Positions 55,371 through 64,000 are shown, counted from the first letter of the stretch. The stretch is DNA of 64,000 bases from Pseudothauera lacus (GCF_003034845.1 NZ_PZKC01000012.1:58964-122963), one strand, 5' to 3'. Made by a program: numbers and translations. Notes: a model not told the origin generated them from the letters alone.

Positions 55371-56414
55371 ATGAACCACACCTCTTCCCCCCCCGCCGCC
55401 GCGCTCAGCTACCCCTGGCATGACAGCCCCGCCGTGGAAACGGTGCGCCCGGTCGCCCCCGGCATCGGCTGGGTGCGCATGCCGCTGCCCTTCGCCCTTG
55501 ACCACATCAACCTCTGGCTGCTCGACGACGGTGAGGCGCTGTGCGTGGTCGATACCGGCTACGCGCGCGACGAGGTGCGCGCCCACTGGCAGGCCATCCT
55601 CGCCGCCGCCCCGCGCCCGCTGTCGCGCATCGTCGTCACCCACTGCCACCCCGACCACCTGGGCCTGGCCAGTTGGCTGGGCGCGCGCGACCGCGCTCCG
55701 GTGCTGATGACCCAGGGCGAATTCCTCGGTGCCCATGCCCTGTGGCACCAGTTGCCCGGCCACTGCGTGGCCGACATGCTCGCCCAGTTCCGCAGCCACG
55801 GCCTCGACGACGCCCGCCTGGAGGCGCTCGCCGCGCGCGGCAATGCCTACCGCCACGGCGTTGCGGAACTGCCGTCCACCTACCAGCGCCTGTTCGACGG
55901 CAACCGCCTGCGCATCGGCGCCCACGAGTGGGAGGTGATCGTCGGCTACGGCCACGCCCCCGAGCACGCCAGCCTGTACTGCGCGGCCCTCGGGGTACTC
56001 ATTGCGGGCGACATGCTGCTACCGCGCATCTCCACCAATGTCAGCGTTTTTGCCGCCACGCCTGAGGATGACCCCCTCGGCTGGTTCCTCGCTTCGCTGC
56101 AACGCATCAGCAACTTGCCGGCCGATACGCTCGTGCTACCATCGCATGGCAGGCCCTTCAGGGGGATAGGCACGCGCGTCGCCGAACTCGTCGAACATCA
56201 TCGCGCGCGCTGCGCCGAGCTGCTGGCCGCCTGCACGCACCCCTGCAGCGCAGGGGATCTGCTGGGCACCCTGTTCCCGCGGGAGCTGGACACCCATCAG
56301 GTCATGTTCGCCATGGGAGAGGCGATCGCACACCTGAACCACCTTGTGCACCAAGGCGTCCTGCGCCGGGTGGCGGGCAGCGATGGCGTGATTCGCTTTG
56401 AACGAAACGCTTGA
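55371..56414 (+). CDS. MBL-fold metallo-hydrolase
   Basis: A 347-residue metallo-beta-lactamase-fold enzyme: VTHCHPDHLGLASWL, YGHAPEHASL, LIAGDMLLPRIS and LVLPSHGRPFRG are the metal motifs. A C-terminal helical domain follows (HLNHLVHQGVLRRV). Similar proteins next to acyl-CoA genes are annotated as thioester or hydroxyacylglutathione hydrolases; the substrate is not known. It ends 18 bp before phaC, so the two are probably co-transcribed. Confidence 0.88.
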   Translation: MNHTSSPPAAALSYPWHDSPAVETVRPVAPGIGWVRMPLPFALDHINLWLLDDGEALCVVDTGYARDEVRAHWQAILAAAPRPLSRIVVTHCHPDHLGLASWLGARDRAPVLMTQGEFLGAHALWHQLPGHCVADMLAQFRSHGLDDARLEALAARGNAYRHGVAELPSTYQRLFDGNRLRIGAHEWEVIVGYGHAPEHASLYCAALGVLIAGDMLLPRISTNVSVFAATPEDDPLGWFLASLQRISNLPADTLVLPSHGRPFRGIGTRVAELVEHHRARCAELLAACTHPCSAGDLLGTLFPRELDTHQVMFAMGEAIAHLNHLVHQGVLRRVAGSDGVIRFERNA

Positions 56415-56432
56415 ACGAGGAGTAAAACAACA

Positions 56433-58256
56433 ATGGCTGCACCCGATAAAGAGACTGCACATCCCGAGCTTCCCGATCCGAAGGAAGTCGCCAAGACCTA
56501 CGCCGAGGTTGCCCAGCGCGCCTCCAAGCTGATCAGCGAGCACGTCCAGCGCCAGCTCAAGAAAGGCGTTGCCGCGCCGGCCGACGAGCTGGGCATCGCC
56601 CAGGCCTTCATGGACATGATGGCCAAGCTGCTCTCCAATCCGTACAAGCTCGCCCAGTCGCAGATGAACCTGGTATGGGACTACTTCTCCCTGTGGCAGC
56701 ACTCCATGCTGCGCTTCATGGGCATGCAGGCGCCCCCGGTGGCCGCCCCCGAGAAGACCGACAAGCGCTTCAAGGACGAGGAGTGGGAACAGCACTTCAT
56801 GTTCGACTTCATCAAGCAGTCCTACCTGATCGCCGCGCGCCACGTGCATGACACCGTGTGCTGCGTGGAAGGCCTGGACGAGCAGACCCAGAAGAAGGTC
56901 AACTTCTACACCCGCCAGTACATCGACGCGCTGAGCCCGTCGAACTTCGCCGTCACCAACCCGGAAGTGTTCCGCGAGACGGTGAAGAGCCATGGCCAGA
57001 ACCTCATCAAGGGGCTCAACAACCTGCTCCGCGACGTCGAGGAAGGCGGCGGCAACCTGCGCGTGAAGATGACCGACACCAGCGCCTTCGAGCTGGGCAA
57101 GAACGTCGCCACCACGCCGGGCAAGGTGGTGCTGCAGACCGACATGATGCAGCTCATCCAGTACACCCCCAGCACCGACAAGGTGCTCAAGCGCCCGCTG
57201 CTGATCGTGCCGCCATGGATCAACAAGTTCTACATCCTCGACCTGCGCGAGAAGAACTCCTACATCAAGTGGTGCGTGGACCAGGGCCACACCGTGTTCG
57301 TCATCTCCTGGGTCAACCCCAACGAGAAGCAGGCCGAGAAGACCTTCGAGTCCTACGTCAAGGAAGGCATCATCGCCGCCCTCGACGCCATCGAGCAGCA
57401 GACCGGCGAGAAGGAAGTCAACGCCGCCGGCTACTGCCTGGGCGGCACCCTGCTGGCCACCACGCTGGCCTACCTGGCGGGCAAGAAGCAGAAGCGCATC
57501 GCCGCGGCGACCTTCTTCACCACCATGACCGACTTCGCCGAACCGGGTGAGCTGGGCGTGTTCATCGACGAACAGCAGGTCTCCAGCCTGGAAAAGAAGA
57601 TGTTCGCGCGCGGCTACCTCGAAGGCTCGGAGATGGCCGGCACCTTCAACATGATGCGTGCCAACGACCTGATCTGGTCCTTCGTGGTGAACAACTACCT
57701 GATGGGCAAGGACCCCTTCCCCTTCGACCTGCTGTACTGGAACTCCGACTCCACCCGCATGCCGGCAAAGATGCACAGCTTCTACCTGCGCAGCATGTAC
57801 ATGGAGAACCGCCTCGTCGAACCGGGCGCCGTGGTCATCGACGGCGTGCCCATCGATCTGTCGAAGATCAAGGTGCCGTGCTACTTCATCTCCACCATCG
57901 AAGACCACATCGCACCGTGGAAGAGCACCTACATGGGCGCCTGCCGCTTCGGCGGCCCGGTGCGCTTCGTGCTGGGCGGCTCCGGCCACATCGCCGGCAT
58001 CGTCAACCCGCCGGTGGCCAACAAGTACGGCTACTGGCTCAACCCGGCCGCCAAGCTGCCGGCCGGCGCCGACGACTGGTTCAAGGGTGCGCAGCAGCAG
58101 GCCGGTTCGTGGTGGACCGACTGGCAGGCCTGGGTCACCGCCCACGATCCCGAGCAGGTCGGCGCGCGCGACCCTGCCAAGGGCAAGCTGAAGGTACTCG
58201 AAGACGCCCCCGGCAGCTTCGTCAAGGTGCGCATCGACGCCAGCAAGGCTGCCTGA
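56433..58256 (+). CDS. phaC: Class I poly(3-hydroxyalkanoate) synthase
   Basis: A 607-residue granule-associated polymerase that links 3-hydroxyacyl-CoA units into PHB. The lipase-like box is GYCLGGTLL with the catalytic Cys; the Asp is in FISTIEDHIAPW and the His in GGSGHIAGIVNPP. The N-terminal region (about residues 1-190) is the class I domain. GGAG stands 8-9 bases before ATG 56433. A strong terminator follows. phaA and phaB are not adjacent, though the thiolase at 51567 could supply acetoacetyl-CoA. Confidence 0.95.
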   Translation: MAAPDKETAHPELPDPKEVAKTYAEVAQRASKLISEHVQRQLKKGVAAPADELGIAQAFMDMMAKLLSNPYKLAQSQMNLVWDYFSLWQHSMLRFMGMQAPPVAAPEKTDKRFKDEEWEQHFMFDFIKQSYLIAARHVHDTVCCVEGLDEQTQKKVNFYTRQYIDALSPSNFAVTNPEVFRETVKSHGQNLIKGLNNLLRDVEEGGGNLRVKMTDTSAFELGKNVATTPGKVVLQTDMMQLIQYTPSTDKVLKRPLLIVPPWINKFYILDLREKNSYIKWCVDQGHTVFVISWVNPNEKQAEKTFESYVKEGIIAALDAIEQQTGEKEVNAAGYCLGGTLLATTLAYLAGKKQKRIAAATFFTTMTDFAEPGELGVFIDEQQVSSLEKKMFARGYLEGSEMAGTFNMMRANDLIWSFVVNNYLMGKDPFPFDLLYWNSDSTRMPAKMHSFYLRSMYMENRLVEPGAVVIDGVPIDLSKIKVPCYFISTIEDHIAPWKSTYMGACRFGGPVRFVLGGSGHIAGIVNPPVANKYGYWLNPAAKLPAGADDWFKGAQQQAGSWWTDWQAWVTAHDPEQVGARDPAKGKLKVLEDAPGSFVKVRIDASKAA

Positions 58257-58277
58257 ACCCAGGCCGCCGGACAGCAC

Positions 58278-58301
58278 AAAGGGGGCCGCGGCCCCCTTTT
58301 T
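58278..58301 (+). terminator. Rho-independent terminator after phaC
   Basis: GGGGGCC (58281-58287), GC, GGCCCCC (58290-58296), flanked by AAA and followed by TTTTT. Perfect stem with a U-run. The A-tract on the other side makes it able to work in both directions, serving the convergent small gene too. Confidence 0.9.
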
Positions 58302-58600
58302 CAATCGGCGCTGGCGAAATCCGTTTCGCTGCTCACCTGTTCGGGATCGAAGCCCGGCGGCGGCATGCGCGGCTGCAGGTTGATGGCCTGGGCGATGAAG
58401 GCCGTATGCTGGGCCGGCGCCTCCGCGTGGAGGGCATTCTGATGAGCCACGAAGAGCAGCGCGACGATGAAGAACAGATGATTGGCGACTTGCGCCAGTT
58501 CGCCCGGAGGCGCTGCCTTGCGGAGGATCTCGTTCATGGGCCGGCCCGCACTTGAAATGAGGAAAATGTACATCAATAGCCATTCGGACGCTCCCAGCAC
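58301..58600 (-). CDS. Possible small membrane protein, start uncertain
   Basis: An open frame of up to 99 codons. Possible starts are ATG or alternative codons at 58600, 58573 and 58537 (MNEILRKAAPPGELAQ); none has a strong ribosome site. One hydrophobic segment (HLFFIVALLFVAH) is followed by a polar tail with several prolines (QPRMPPPGFDPEQ). It ends exactly at the bidirectional terminator, which favours its being transcribed. No family recognised. Confidence 0.4.
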   Translation of the reverse strand: MLGASEWLLMYIFLISSAGRPMNEILRKAAPPGELAQVANHLFFIVALLFVAHQNALHAEAPAQHTAFIAQAINLQPRMPPPGFDPEQVSSETDFASAD

Positions 58601-58690
58601 AGCATTGGTTCCAGCTTGCCCGCGCGCAGCCGCTGCCAGCCCGCGCCCGCAGCCGCTTCATCAACAGGCTTCCGAGCCAAACCTTCGCCC

Positions 58691-59113
58691 ATGTCCGAGC
58701 TGATCGTCCTCGACACCAACACCGTGATGGCCCTGTGGCTGTTCGAAGACCCGCGTCTGGTCCCGCTGCGCACCGCCATCGAGACTGGCGCGGTGCACCT
58801 GGCCTGCCGCGCGGACGCCATCGAGGAGTTGCGGCGGGTGCTCGCCTACCGCCAGTTCGGTGTCGCCGCTGAACGCCAGCGCGCCCTCCTCGACGCCTAT
58901 CTGGCGCGCGTGCGCATGGCCCCGGAGCCGGCGCCGGAGGCGCCCGCGCTGCCACAGTGCCGCGACCCCGACGATCAGAAATTCCTCGAAATCGCCCGCG
59001 ACGCGGCCGCCGCAGCCCTCCTCACCCGTGACAAGCAGCTCCTGCGCCTCGCCCGCCATCGCCTGCTGCGCCCGCTCTACCGCATCTGCACGCCCGACGG
59101 CTTCACGCCGTAA
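58691..59113 (+). CDS. PIN-domain protein (putative toxin, no adjacent antitoxin)
   Basis: A 140-residue PIN-fold protein of the COG1569-like kind: IVLDTNTVMALWLF, ADAIEELRRVLAY, CRDPDDQKFLEIARD and LTRDKQLLRLAR carry the conserved acidic residues. No antitoxin-like frame precedes it. It may be an orphan toxin or an RNA-processing enzyme. It ends overlapping the convergent membrane-protein gene by 11 bases. Confidence 0.82.
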   Translation: MSELIVLDTNTVMALWLFEDPRLVPLRTAIETGAVHLACRADAIEELRRVLAYRQFGVAAERQRALLDAYLARVRMAPEPAPEAPALPQCRDPDDQKFLEIARDAAAAALLTRDKQLLRLARHRLLRPLYRICTPDGFTP

Positions 59114-59969
59114 TGCCGCGCGCCTCCAGGCGCTCGCGCAGCCACGCCAGCTGACGCTGCTGGCGTCGCAGCGCCCCCCATTCGGCGAGCGCGCGCAACA
59201 GCATCAGCGCATAGCCGCTGGCGACGAAGATCAGCGTCGCCGGAATGCCATCTCCGCCAGCGCCGACGAGCAGCGCCGCCAGCATGGTGATCGGCGTCGC
59301 GGCGAACCACAGCAGCAGCATCAGGAACCACAGCACCACCTCGACGATGGGCTGGAAGCGCAGCGGCGCATCGCCGCATTCTGCGGCGTGCAGCTCGCGG
59401 CGCAGGGCGAACAGCCCGGCGACCAGCTGCCCCAGCACGCCGAGCACCATCACCCCCAGCATGTCCGGGCGCGCGGCCATCCCGGCGAAGACACCGACGC
59501 CATCGCTGCGCGCCAGTTCGTCAAGCACCGCCCAGCTCAGCCACAGCGCAAACCACAGTCCGCAGAGCAACTGCAGCAGGGGCGGCATGCGCCCGCCCTG
59601 ATGCTGCAGGCAGCTGTCCTGCCCGCGCTGCATGGCATCGAGTGCCGGCCACAGCCAGGCTTCGCGCCCGGCCAGCACCTCGCCCTCGGCCACCAGTCCG
59701 GGGGCGAGCGCCAGCCGCAGGGCGTCGAAAAGCAGGCCCAGCCACAGCGCGCAGATGAGGAACAGCGCCATCGACGCCGGCGGCCAGCCGAGCACGAACA
59801 GGCCGGCGAGCGAGAGCACGGCGACCAGCCCATGCTCGACCGCCGCAGCCTGCGCGGCATGCGCCCACTGCCGCCCGTGGCGGCGCAGCAATGCCGGCGC
59901 CTCAAGCTCCACGCGACGCAGCAGGGCGGCATCGACGGCCACGCGCTGCGGCGCCTGGCGCCGGCTCAC
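59103..59969 (-). CDS. Membrane protein of unknown function
   Basis: A 288-residue protein with about six hydrophobic helices (AVLSLAGLFVLGWPPASMALF, LLCGLWFALWLSWAVL, MLGVMVLGVLGQLVAGLFAL, VVLWFLMLLLWFAATPI). An amphipathic C-terminal coil follows (LRRQQRQLAWLRERL). The start GTG 59969 overlaps the stop of the BtuF-like gene (GTGA), so expression is coupled. Family not recognised. Confidence 0.7.
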   Translation of the reverse strand: MSRRQAPQRVAVDAALLRRVELEAPALLRRHGRQWAHAAQAAAVEHGLVAVLSLAGLFVLGWPPASMALFLICALWLGLLFDALRLALAPGLVAEGEVLAGREAWLWPALDAMQRGQDSCLQHQGGRMPPLLQLLCGLWFALWLSWAVLDELARSDGVGVFAGMAARPDMLGVMVLGVLGQLVAGLFALRRELHAAECGDAPLRFQPIVEVVLWFLMLLLWFAATPITMLAALLVGAGGDGIPATLIFVASGYALMLLRALAEWGALRRQQRQLAWLRERLEARGITA

Positions 59970-60790
59970 CGCGGCACCTCCCGCGCCCCCAGCGTGCGCC
60001 GCAGCGCGGCCAGGTAGCGCAGGCCGGCCGGCGCCCGGCTGCCGTACCAGGAGCACATCTCACCATCGATGAGCGCCGCCGGGCGGCCGCTCAGCGCGGC
60101 CACCTCGTCCACATGGCGGGCGCCGAAACGGAACGGCTCGGTGGACAGGAACACCCGTGCCGCGCCGGCCAGCGCAGCGCTCCCCCATTCCACTTCCGGA
60201 TAGCGCGCCGCCCCCTGCGCCGGCAGGGTCTGCCAGCCAACGGCGGCGAGCGCGGCAGAGATGTAGGTGTCGCGCCCCACCGTCATCCACGGCTGGCGCC
60301 AGATCAGGTACAGCACCTCCTCCGCAGGCAGCTCCGCACGCACCGCGGCAGCCTCGTCGAGCGCCCCCTGCAGCGCCGCGCACAGCCGCGCCGCTGCGCC
60401 CTCGCAGGCGAACACGGCGCCGCAGAGGCGGTAGAGGGCAAAGTTGTCCTCCGGCACGCAGGGGTGGGTGACGATGACATTGGGCACGAAGGCCGCCGCG
60501 GCTTCCACGGTCTCACGGCGGTTCTCGTCCACATTGACCACCAGGTGGGTGGGCGCCAGCGCACGCAGGGCATCCAGCCTGACGTCCTTGGTGCCGCCAA
60601 CCTTGGCGATGCGGCGCACGGTGGCGCGCGGATGGATGCAGAAGCCGGTACGCCCGACGAGCTGCCCGGCGAGCCCGAGATCGCACAGCAGCTCGGTCAG
60701 CGACGGCACCAGCGAGACGATGCGCACCTCACCGCGGGCGGGGCTGTGCAGGGTTCCGGCGGCATCGACAAGGATGTTTGCAGGGTCCAT
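59966..60790 (-). CDS. BtuF-like helical-backbone metal-receptor protein, no signal peptide
   Basis: A 274-residue protein of the cobalamin/iron-siderophore-binding fold (RIVSLVPSLTELLCDLGLAGQL, VGGTKDVRLDALRALAPTHLVV, a long backbone helix after VFACEGAAARL, and VFLSTEPFRFGARHVDEVAAL). BtuF family members are normally periplasmic; here no signal peptide is visible, and the family does include cytosolic members. No BtuCD transporter is adjacent. It is coupled to a membrane protein of unknown function. Confidence 0.85.
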   Translation of the reverse strand: MDPANILVDAAGTLHSPARGEVRIVSLVPSLTELLCDLGLAGQLVGRTGFCIHPRATVRRIAKVGGTKDVRLDALRALAPTHLVVNVDENRRETVEAAAAFVPNVIVTHPCVPEDNFALYRLCGAVFACEGAAARLCAALQGALDEAAAVRAELPAEEVLYLIWRQPWMTVGRDTYISAALAAVGWQTLPAQGAARYPEVEWGSAALAGAARVFLSTEPFRFGARHVDEVAALSGRPAALIDGEMCSWYGSRAPAGLRYLAALRRTLGAREVPR

Positions 60791-60856
60791 GAGGGCGGGG
60801 CGGACGGGGCATGATCGACAACGGCGATTGTAGGCCGGCGGCAGGGCCCGCGGCGA

Positions 60857-61243
60857 TCACCCCGGCGCATCGCCCTCCGCGTCCGCACTGCGGTACAGCC
60901 CGCGGTCACGCAGCATCGCCTTGAAGGCCTTCATCACCGGGCGGGAGAGCGCGCTTTCGGCCAGCACCCTGCGCTCATACACCGCCTCGCGCAGCACCTC
61001 GTCGGCGGCCACGCGCGCGGCGGCGATGAGCCGGTGCACCCCGGCATCGAAGAGCGTCGGCACCTCGCCGCGCGCACGGATGCCATCGAGGGCATCGTAA
61101 AGGGCGGCAATCGCCTGCTTCTCCGCCTCGCCCATCCTGCATTTGCCGTCGATGATCTTCAGCATCACCGTGGTACAGCAATCGATCTCGCTGGCGCTGA
61201 GCGGGTGTGCGGCCAGCCAGACGCTCAACCGCAGCGCGCTCAC
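60857..61243 (-). CDS. Protein of unknown function coupled to rhodanese
   Basis: A 128-residue mainly helical protein I do not recognise. It carries two neighbouring cysteines early on (SEIDCCTTV), another in IDGKCRMGE, and a long helical tail (GVHRLIAAARVAADEVLREAV). The start ATG 61243 overlaps the rhodanese stop by 4 bp. The cysteines could accept sulfur from the rhodanese (inference). Confidence 0.65.
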   Translation of the reverse strand: MSALRLSVWLAAHPLSASEIDCCTTVMLKIIDGKCRMGEAEKQAIAALYDALDGIRARGEVPTLFDAGVHRLIAAARVAADEVLREAVYERRVLAESALSRPVMKAFKAMLRDRGLYRSADAEGDAPG

Positions 61244-61563
61244 CCGCCCGCCGCCGCGGCCACCAGCGCCTCATGGCCGCCATCGACACTGAACACGCGG
61301 GTATGGCGAAAATCCGCGAAGGTGGCGGCATAGGTCTGGCTGGCGTTGCCGTGATAGCAGTAGATGATGACCGGATCGTCCTTCGGCAGACGCCCCAGCC
61401 ATACCGGCAGACGATCCTCGGCGAGGTGGATGGCACCGTCCACGTGCGCGCTGCGATAACTCTGCAGGTCGCGCACGTCGAACAGCCGCGCAGTGGGCTC
61501 TCTGCACAGCAGCTGCAGGGCCTCGGTGGCGCTGATGCGCCGGAAGGAGGAAGACGTCGACAT
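61240..61563 (-). CDS. Rhodanese-like sulfurtransferase, single domain
   Basis: A 107-residue rhodanese domain, like GlpE: LFDVRDLQSYRSAHVDGAIHL and the active-site loop IIYCYHGNASQ with catalytic Cys. AGGAGG lies 6 bases before ATG 61563, the best ribosome site in the region. It would carry persulfide sulfur for transfer. It heads a two-gene operon divergent from the SagB-type gene (196 bp between the starts). Confidence 0.9.
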   Translation of the reverse strand: MSTSSSFRRISATEALQLLCREPTARLFDVRDLQSYRSAHVDGAIHLAEDRLPVWLGRLPKDDPVIIYCYHGNASQTYAATFADFRHTRVFSVDGGHEALVAAAAGG

Positions 61564-61758
61564 GGTGGACCTCCTGGAGTGGAAACGCCCGCTTGCTATG
61601 CACGGATGATGCCAGCCCCGCCCGACACGCGGGCATGCCCCTTGCGTGTCATCCGCGGGCGCTGGCGCGCCAGCGCCCGCCCCCGTCGCTGCGCCCGGAA
61701 AGGGCGCGCCTTCGCCCCACAGAGCGGCCGCCACCGCCGCAAACCAGGAAGAGGCTCA

Positions 61759-63384
61759 ATGTCGGATAGCCCACAATCGCCGCTGCTGGACTACCACCAA
61801 CGCACCAAGCACCGCTTCGAGGCCTATGCCGAAGGCCCCGGCCAGCTCGACTGGGATGCGCAGCCGGCCCCCTTCCGCCATTACCTGGGGGCCCCGCGCA
61901 CCATCCTGCCGCTCTCCGCGGCCGCCTTCGAGCGCCCCTTCGGCGAACTCGACCGCCCACCCGCGCGCAGCGCGACGCTCGACCTCGACGGCATCGGCGC
62001 GCTCTTCGAGCTGAGCCTGGCCATCTCCGCCTGGAAAAGCTGGGGCCCCAACCGCTGGGCACTGCGCTGCAACCCATCATCGGGCAACCTGCATCCAGTG
62101 GAGGCCTACCTGCTGTGCAGCGGGGTGAACGGGCTCGCCGACGGGGTCCACCATTACGACCCCCTCGACCACGCCCTCGAAGGCCGCGCCCTCCTCGCCA
62201 CGGCGCCGCCCGCCACCCCCTGGCTGGCCATCGGCCTGAGCACGGTGATGTGGCGCGAAGCGTGGAAGTATGGCGAACGCGCCTTCCGCTACTGCCAGCT
62301 CGACGTCGGCCACGCCCTCGCCGCGGTGGCCTACGCTGCCCGGCTGCTGGGCTGGCAGACACGCCCGCTGGCGCTGCCCGCCGACACCCTGGGGAGGGTG
62401 CTGGGCTGCACGCGCACGGACGACTTTGCGCCCGCGCGCCACGCCTGCACCGAGGCCGAGGAGGCCGAAGCGCTGCTCTTCCTGCACGCCCCCAGCGGCG
62501 CCGCCACAGCACCCGCGCTGGCGCAGTGGCTGGCAACGGCACAATGGCACGGCAGCCCCAGTGCCATCGACCCGGCCCCGGGCTACCGCTGGCCTATCGT
62601 CGGCACCGCCGCCGGTGCCAGCCGCTGTCGCGGCGCCACCCTGGCGACACCCCCACAGTGGCCGCCACTGCCCCCGGTACGGCCCGCACCCGCCGCCGGT
62701 GCCGTGCAGGTGATCCGCCAGCGCCGCAGTGCCCAACGCTTCGACCCCGCGCGGAGCCTGCCGCGGGAAGCCTTCTACCGCCTCCTCGACGCCACCCTGC
62801 CGCGCTCCTGCGCGCCCTTCGACGCCCAGGCCAGCGCGCCGGCCATCGCCCTGCTGCTCTTCGTGCTGCGTGTCGAGGGCCTGCCCAGCGGGCTCTACCT
62901 GCTGCCGCGCGGCACCACCGCGGCCAGCCTGATCGGCGCCACGCGCTTTCCAGCCCGCCGTCCGCTTGCCGCGGACAGCGGCTGCCCGCCCCATCTCGCC
63001 CTCGAAGTGCTCGCAGAGCTGCCCCTGCAGGCCGTGCAACGCCTTGCGCGCTCGCTCTCCTGCCATCAGGACATTGCCGCCACCTCGGCCTTCAGCCTCG
63101 GCATGCTGGCCGATCTGGGCGGCGTCGACAGCGACGGCCATCTCTACCGCGAACGCCTGCGCGAAGCGGGCCTGATCGGCCACACGCTGTATCTCGAAGC
63201 CGAAGCCGCCGGCATGCGCGGCACCGGCATCGGCTGCTTCTTCGACGACCCCGTGCATGACAGCTTCGGCATCGACGACCCGCACTGGCAGAGCGTCTAT
63301 CACTTCACCGTCGGCGCCGCCCTCGACGATGCCCGCATCACCACCGCCCCCGCCTACCCCCAACGACAACGAGAACTGCCATGA
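61759..63384 (+). CDS. SagB/ThcOx-type dehydrogenase with two nitroreductase halves
   Basis: A 541-residue flavoprotein. The first half has SKxGPNRWALRCNPSSGN-like text (SWGPNRWALRCNPSSGNLHP) and FRYCQLDVGHALAAVAYAA; the second repeats the fold with IRQRRSAQRFDPAR and GMRGTGIGCFFDDPVHDSFG. Such SagB-like FMN enzymes oxidise azoline rings in peptide natural products, but members without a neighbouring cyclodehydratase are common and unexplained. ATG 61759 has GAGG upstream. It overlaps the ankyrin gene by 4 bp. Confidence 0.85.
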   Translation: MSDSPQSPLLDYHQRTKHRFEAYAEGPGQLDWDAQPAPFRHYLGAPRTILPLSAAAFERPFGELDRPPARSATLDLDGIGALFELSLAISAWKSWGPNRWALRCNPSSGNLHPVEAYLLCSGVNGLADGVHHYDPLDHALEGRALLATAPPATPWLAIGLSTVMWREAWKYGERAFRYCQLDVGHALAAVAYAARLLGWQTRPLALPADTLGRVLGCTRTDDFAPARHACTEAEEAEALLFLHAPSGAATAPALAQWLATAQWHGSPSAIDPAPGYRWPIVGTAAGASRCRGATLATPPQWPPLPPVRPAPAAGAVQVIRQRRSAQRFDPARSLPREAFYRLLDATLPRSCAPFDAQASAPAIALLLFVLRVEGLPSGLYLLPRGTTAASLIGATRFPARRPLAADSGCPPHLALEVLAELPLQAVQRLARSLSCHQDIAATSAFSLGMLADLGGVDSDGHLYRERLREAGLIGHTLYLEAEAAGMRGTGIGCFFDDPVHDSFGIDDPHWQSVYHFTVGAALDDARITTAPAYPQRQRELP

Positions 63385-63821
63385 CTCCGCAACTAGCCAG
63401 CTGGCTGACCGGGCACGGTTTCGCCGCCACCGCCCTCTCCGCCCTTGATCGCGATGGCCGCTTCAGCGCCCTGATGCGTGCCGCCAAGGAAGGCCGCGCC
63501 GACATCGTGCGCGCCCTGCTCGACGCCGGCGCCGACATCGCCACCATCAACGCCGACGGCTGCAACGCCCTCTGGCTGGCCTGCTATGGCGGCAATCATG
63601 AAGTCATCGAGATCCTCCTCGACGCCGGCATCGACATCGACCTGCAGAACGGCAATGGTGCGACCTGCCTGATGTACGTGGCCTCCAACAGCAAAGCCGA
63701 GCTCGTCGACCTGCTGCTGCGCCGCGGAGCCAACCCGACACTGAGGAACCACGACGACTTCAGCGCCCTCGACCTCGCCGCCTCACGCGAGTGTCTGCGG
63801 CGGCTGCGGCACAGCGCCTGA
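63381..63821 (+). CDS. Ankyrin-repeat protein
   Basis: A 146-residue cytosolic protein with about four ankyrin repeats (GRFSALMRAAKEGRADIVRA, NADGCNALWLACYGGNHEVI, QNGNGATCLMYVASNSKAEL, NHDDFSALDLAASREC). Protein-protein contact module; ATG 63381 overlaps the stop of the SagB-type gene (ATGA), so it probably binds or regulates that enzyme. Confidence 0.88.
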   Translation: MTPQLASWLTGHGFAATALSALDRDGRFSALMRAAKEGRADIVRALLDAGADIATINADGCNALWLACYGGNHEVIEILLDAGIDIDLQNGNGATCLMYVASNSKAELVDLLLRRGANPTLRNHDDFSALDLAASRECLRRLRHSA

Positions 63822-64000
63822 GGCGCAGCGCACGCAGCGCCAGCCGTAACGGCGGCGGTGTGGGGAGTGTTCAACCTAGAAACCTCAGTTGGACGTGTTC
63901 GAGTGTGCGTCTGGCGAGCCGTCTGGCAAGGCGCGACGACGCGGCATGGTCTTCCACGGCCGGATTTGCACATCCGACCGGCTCCGGCGGCGCGGCGCAT
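63822..64000. other. Window end without a recognisable gene
   Basis: The last 179 bases hold no convincing reading frame start or RNA gene. A minus-strand frame runs in from the window edge over the ankyrin gene but looks like a shadow (arginine- and serine-rich, low complexity). Confidence 0.4.

Overview
The window is about 64 kb of very GC-rich chromosome with tightly packed genes, many 4-bp ATGA or GTGA overlaps, and codon use dominated by G or C in the third position. The gene content points to a betaproteobacterium, most likely of the Rhodocyclales/Zoogloeaceae (Thauera or Azoarcus type). The pointers are a SAH riboswitch before ahcY next to tlyA and metF, a class I PHA synthase, a liu leucine-degradation cluster, and an SHP/DHC cytochrome module. 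The genus is inference; no rRNA is present. I found no tRNA, rRNA, CRISPR array, prophage or intact IS element.

Layout. 1-2.0 kb: end of a CaCA antiporter and a small lipoprotein operon. 2.05-6.3 kb: methyl-cycle genes (SAH riboswitch, ahcY, tlyA, metF), interrupted by a toxin-antitoxin module that is flanked by a decayed copy of the metF start. 6.3-14.9 kb: housekeeping and unknown genes (two EamA transporters, a DUF1631 protein, a HerA-like ATPase, yebC, ruvC, a dienelactone hydrolase). 15.0-25.8 kb: a complete chemosensory operon (cheY, mcp, STAS, cheA, mcp, cheW, mcp, cheR, cheD, cheB).

25.8-31.3 kb: a redox module (SHP-type and DHC-type cytochromes c, a ferric-reductase-like membrane flavoprotein, two PepSY proteins) with its own two-component system. 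Two promoters in it share a 39-bp operator of identical geometry. 31.3-37.7 kb: a probable biosynthetic cluster (thermostable-hemolysin-family acyltransferase-like protein, AMP ligase fused to a heme-oxygenase-like di-iron oxidase, SDR, TPR lipid-export-type protein) followed by a second two-component system. This is the best candidate for an undescribed system. 37.7-41.7 kb: Gx transporter, NusG-II protein, rapZ, an MBL hydrolase with two DUF1289 proteins, and a VapBC module.

41.7-55.2 kb: the liu regulon on the minus strand. It runs from a MerR regulator and its palindromic operator through thioesterase, isovaleryl-CoA dehydrogenase, thiolase, acyl-CoA dehydrogenase, an isomerase, both methylcrotonyl-CoA carboxylase subunits, the hydratase and HMG-CoA lyase. 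Together these take leucine-derived isovaleryl-CoA to acetyl-CoA and acetoacetate. The region is studded with palindromic intergenic repeats. 55.3-58.3 kb: an MBL hydrolase and phaC, a polymer sink for the acyl-CoAs. 58.3-64 kb: small genes, a BtuF-like protein with a membrane partner, rhodanese, a two-half SagB/nitroreductase protein and an ankyrin protein. No stretch over 300 bases lacks a gene or a described element.
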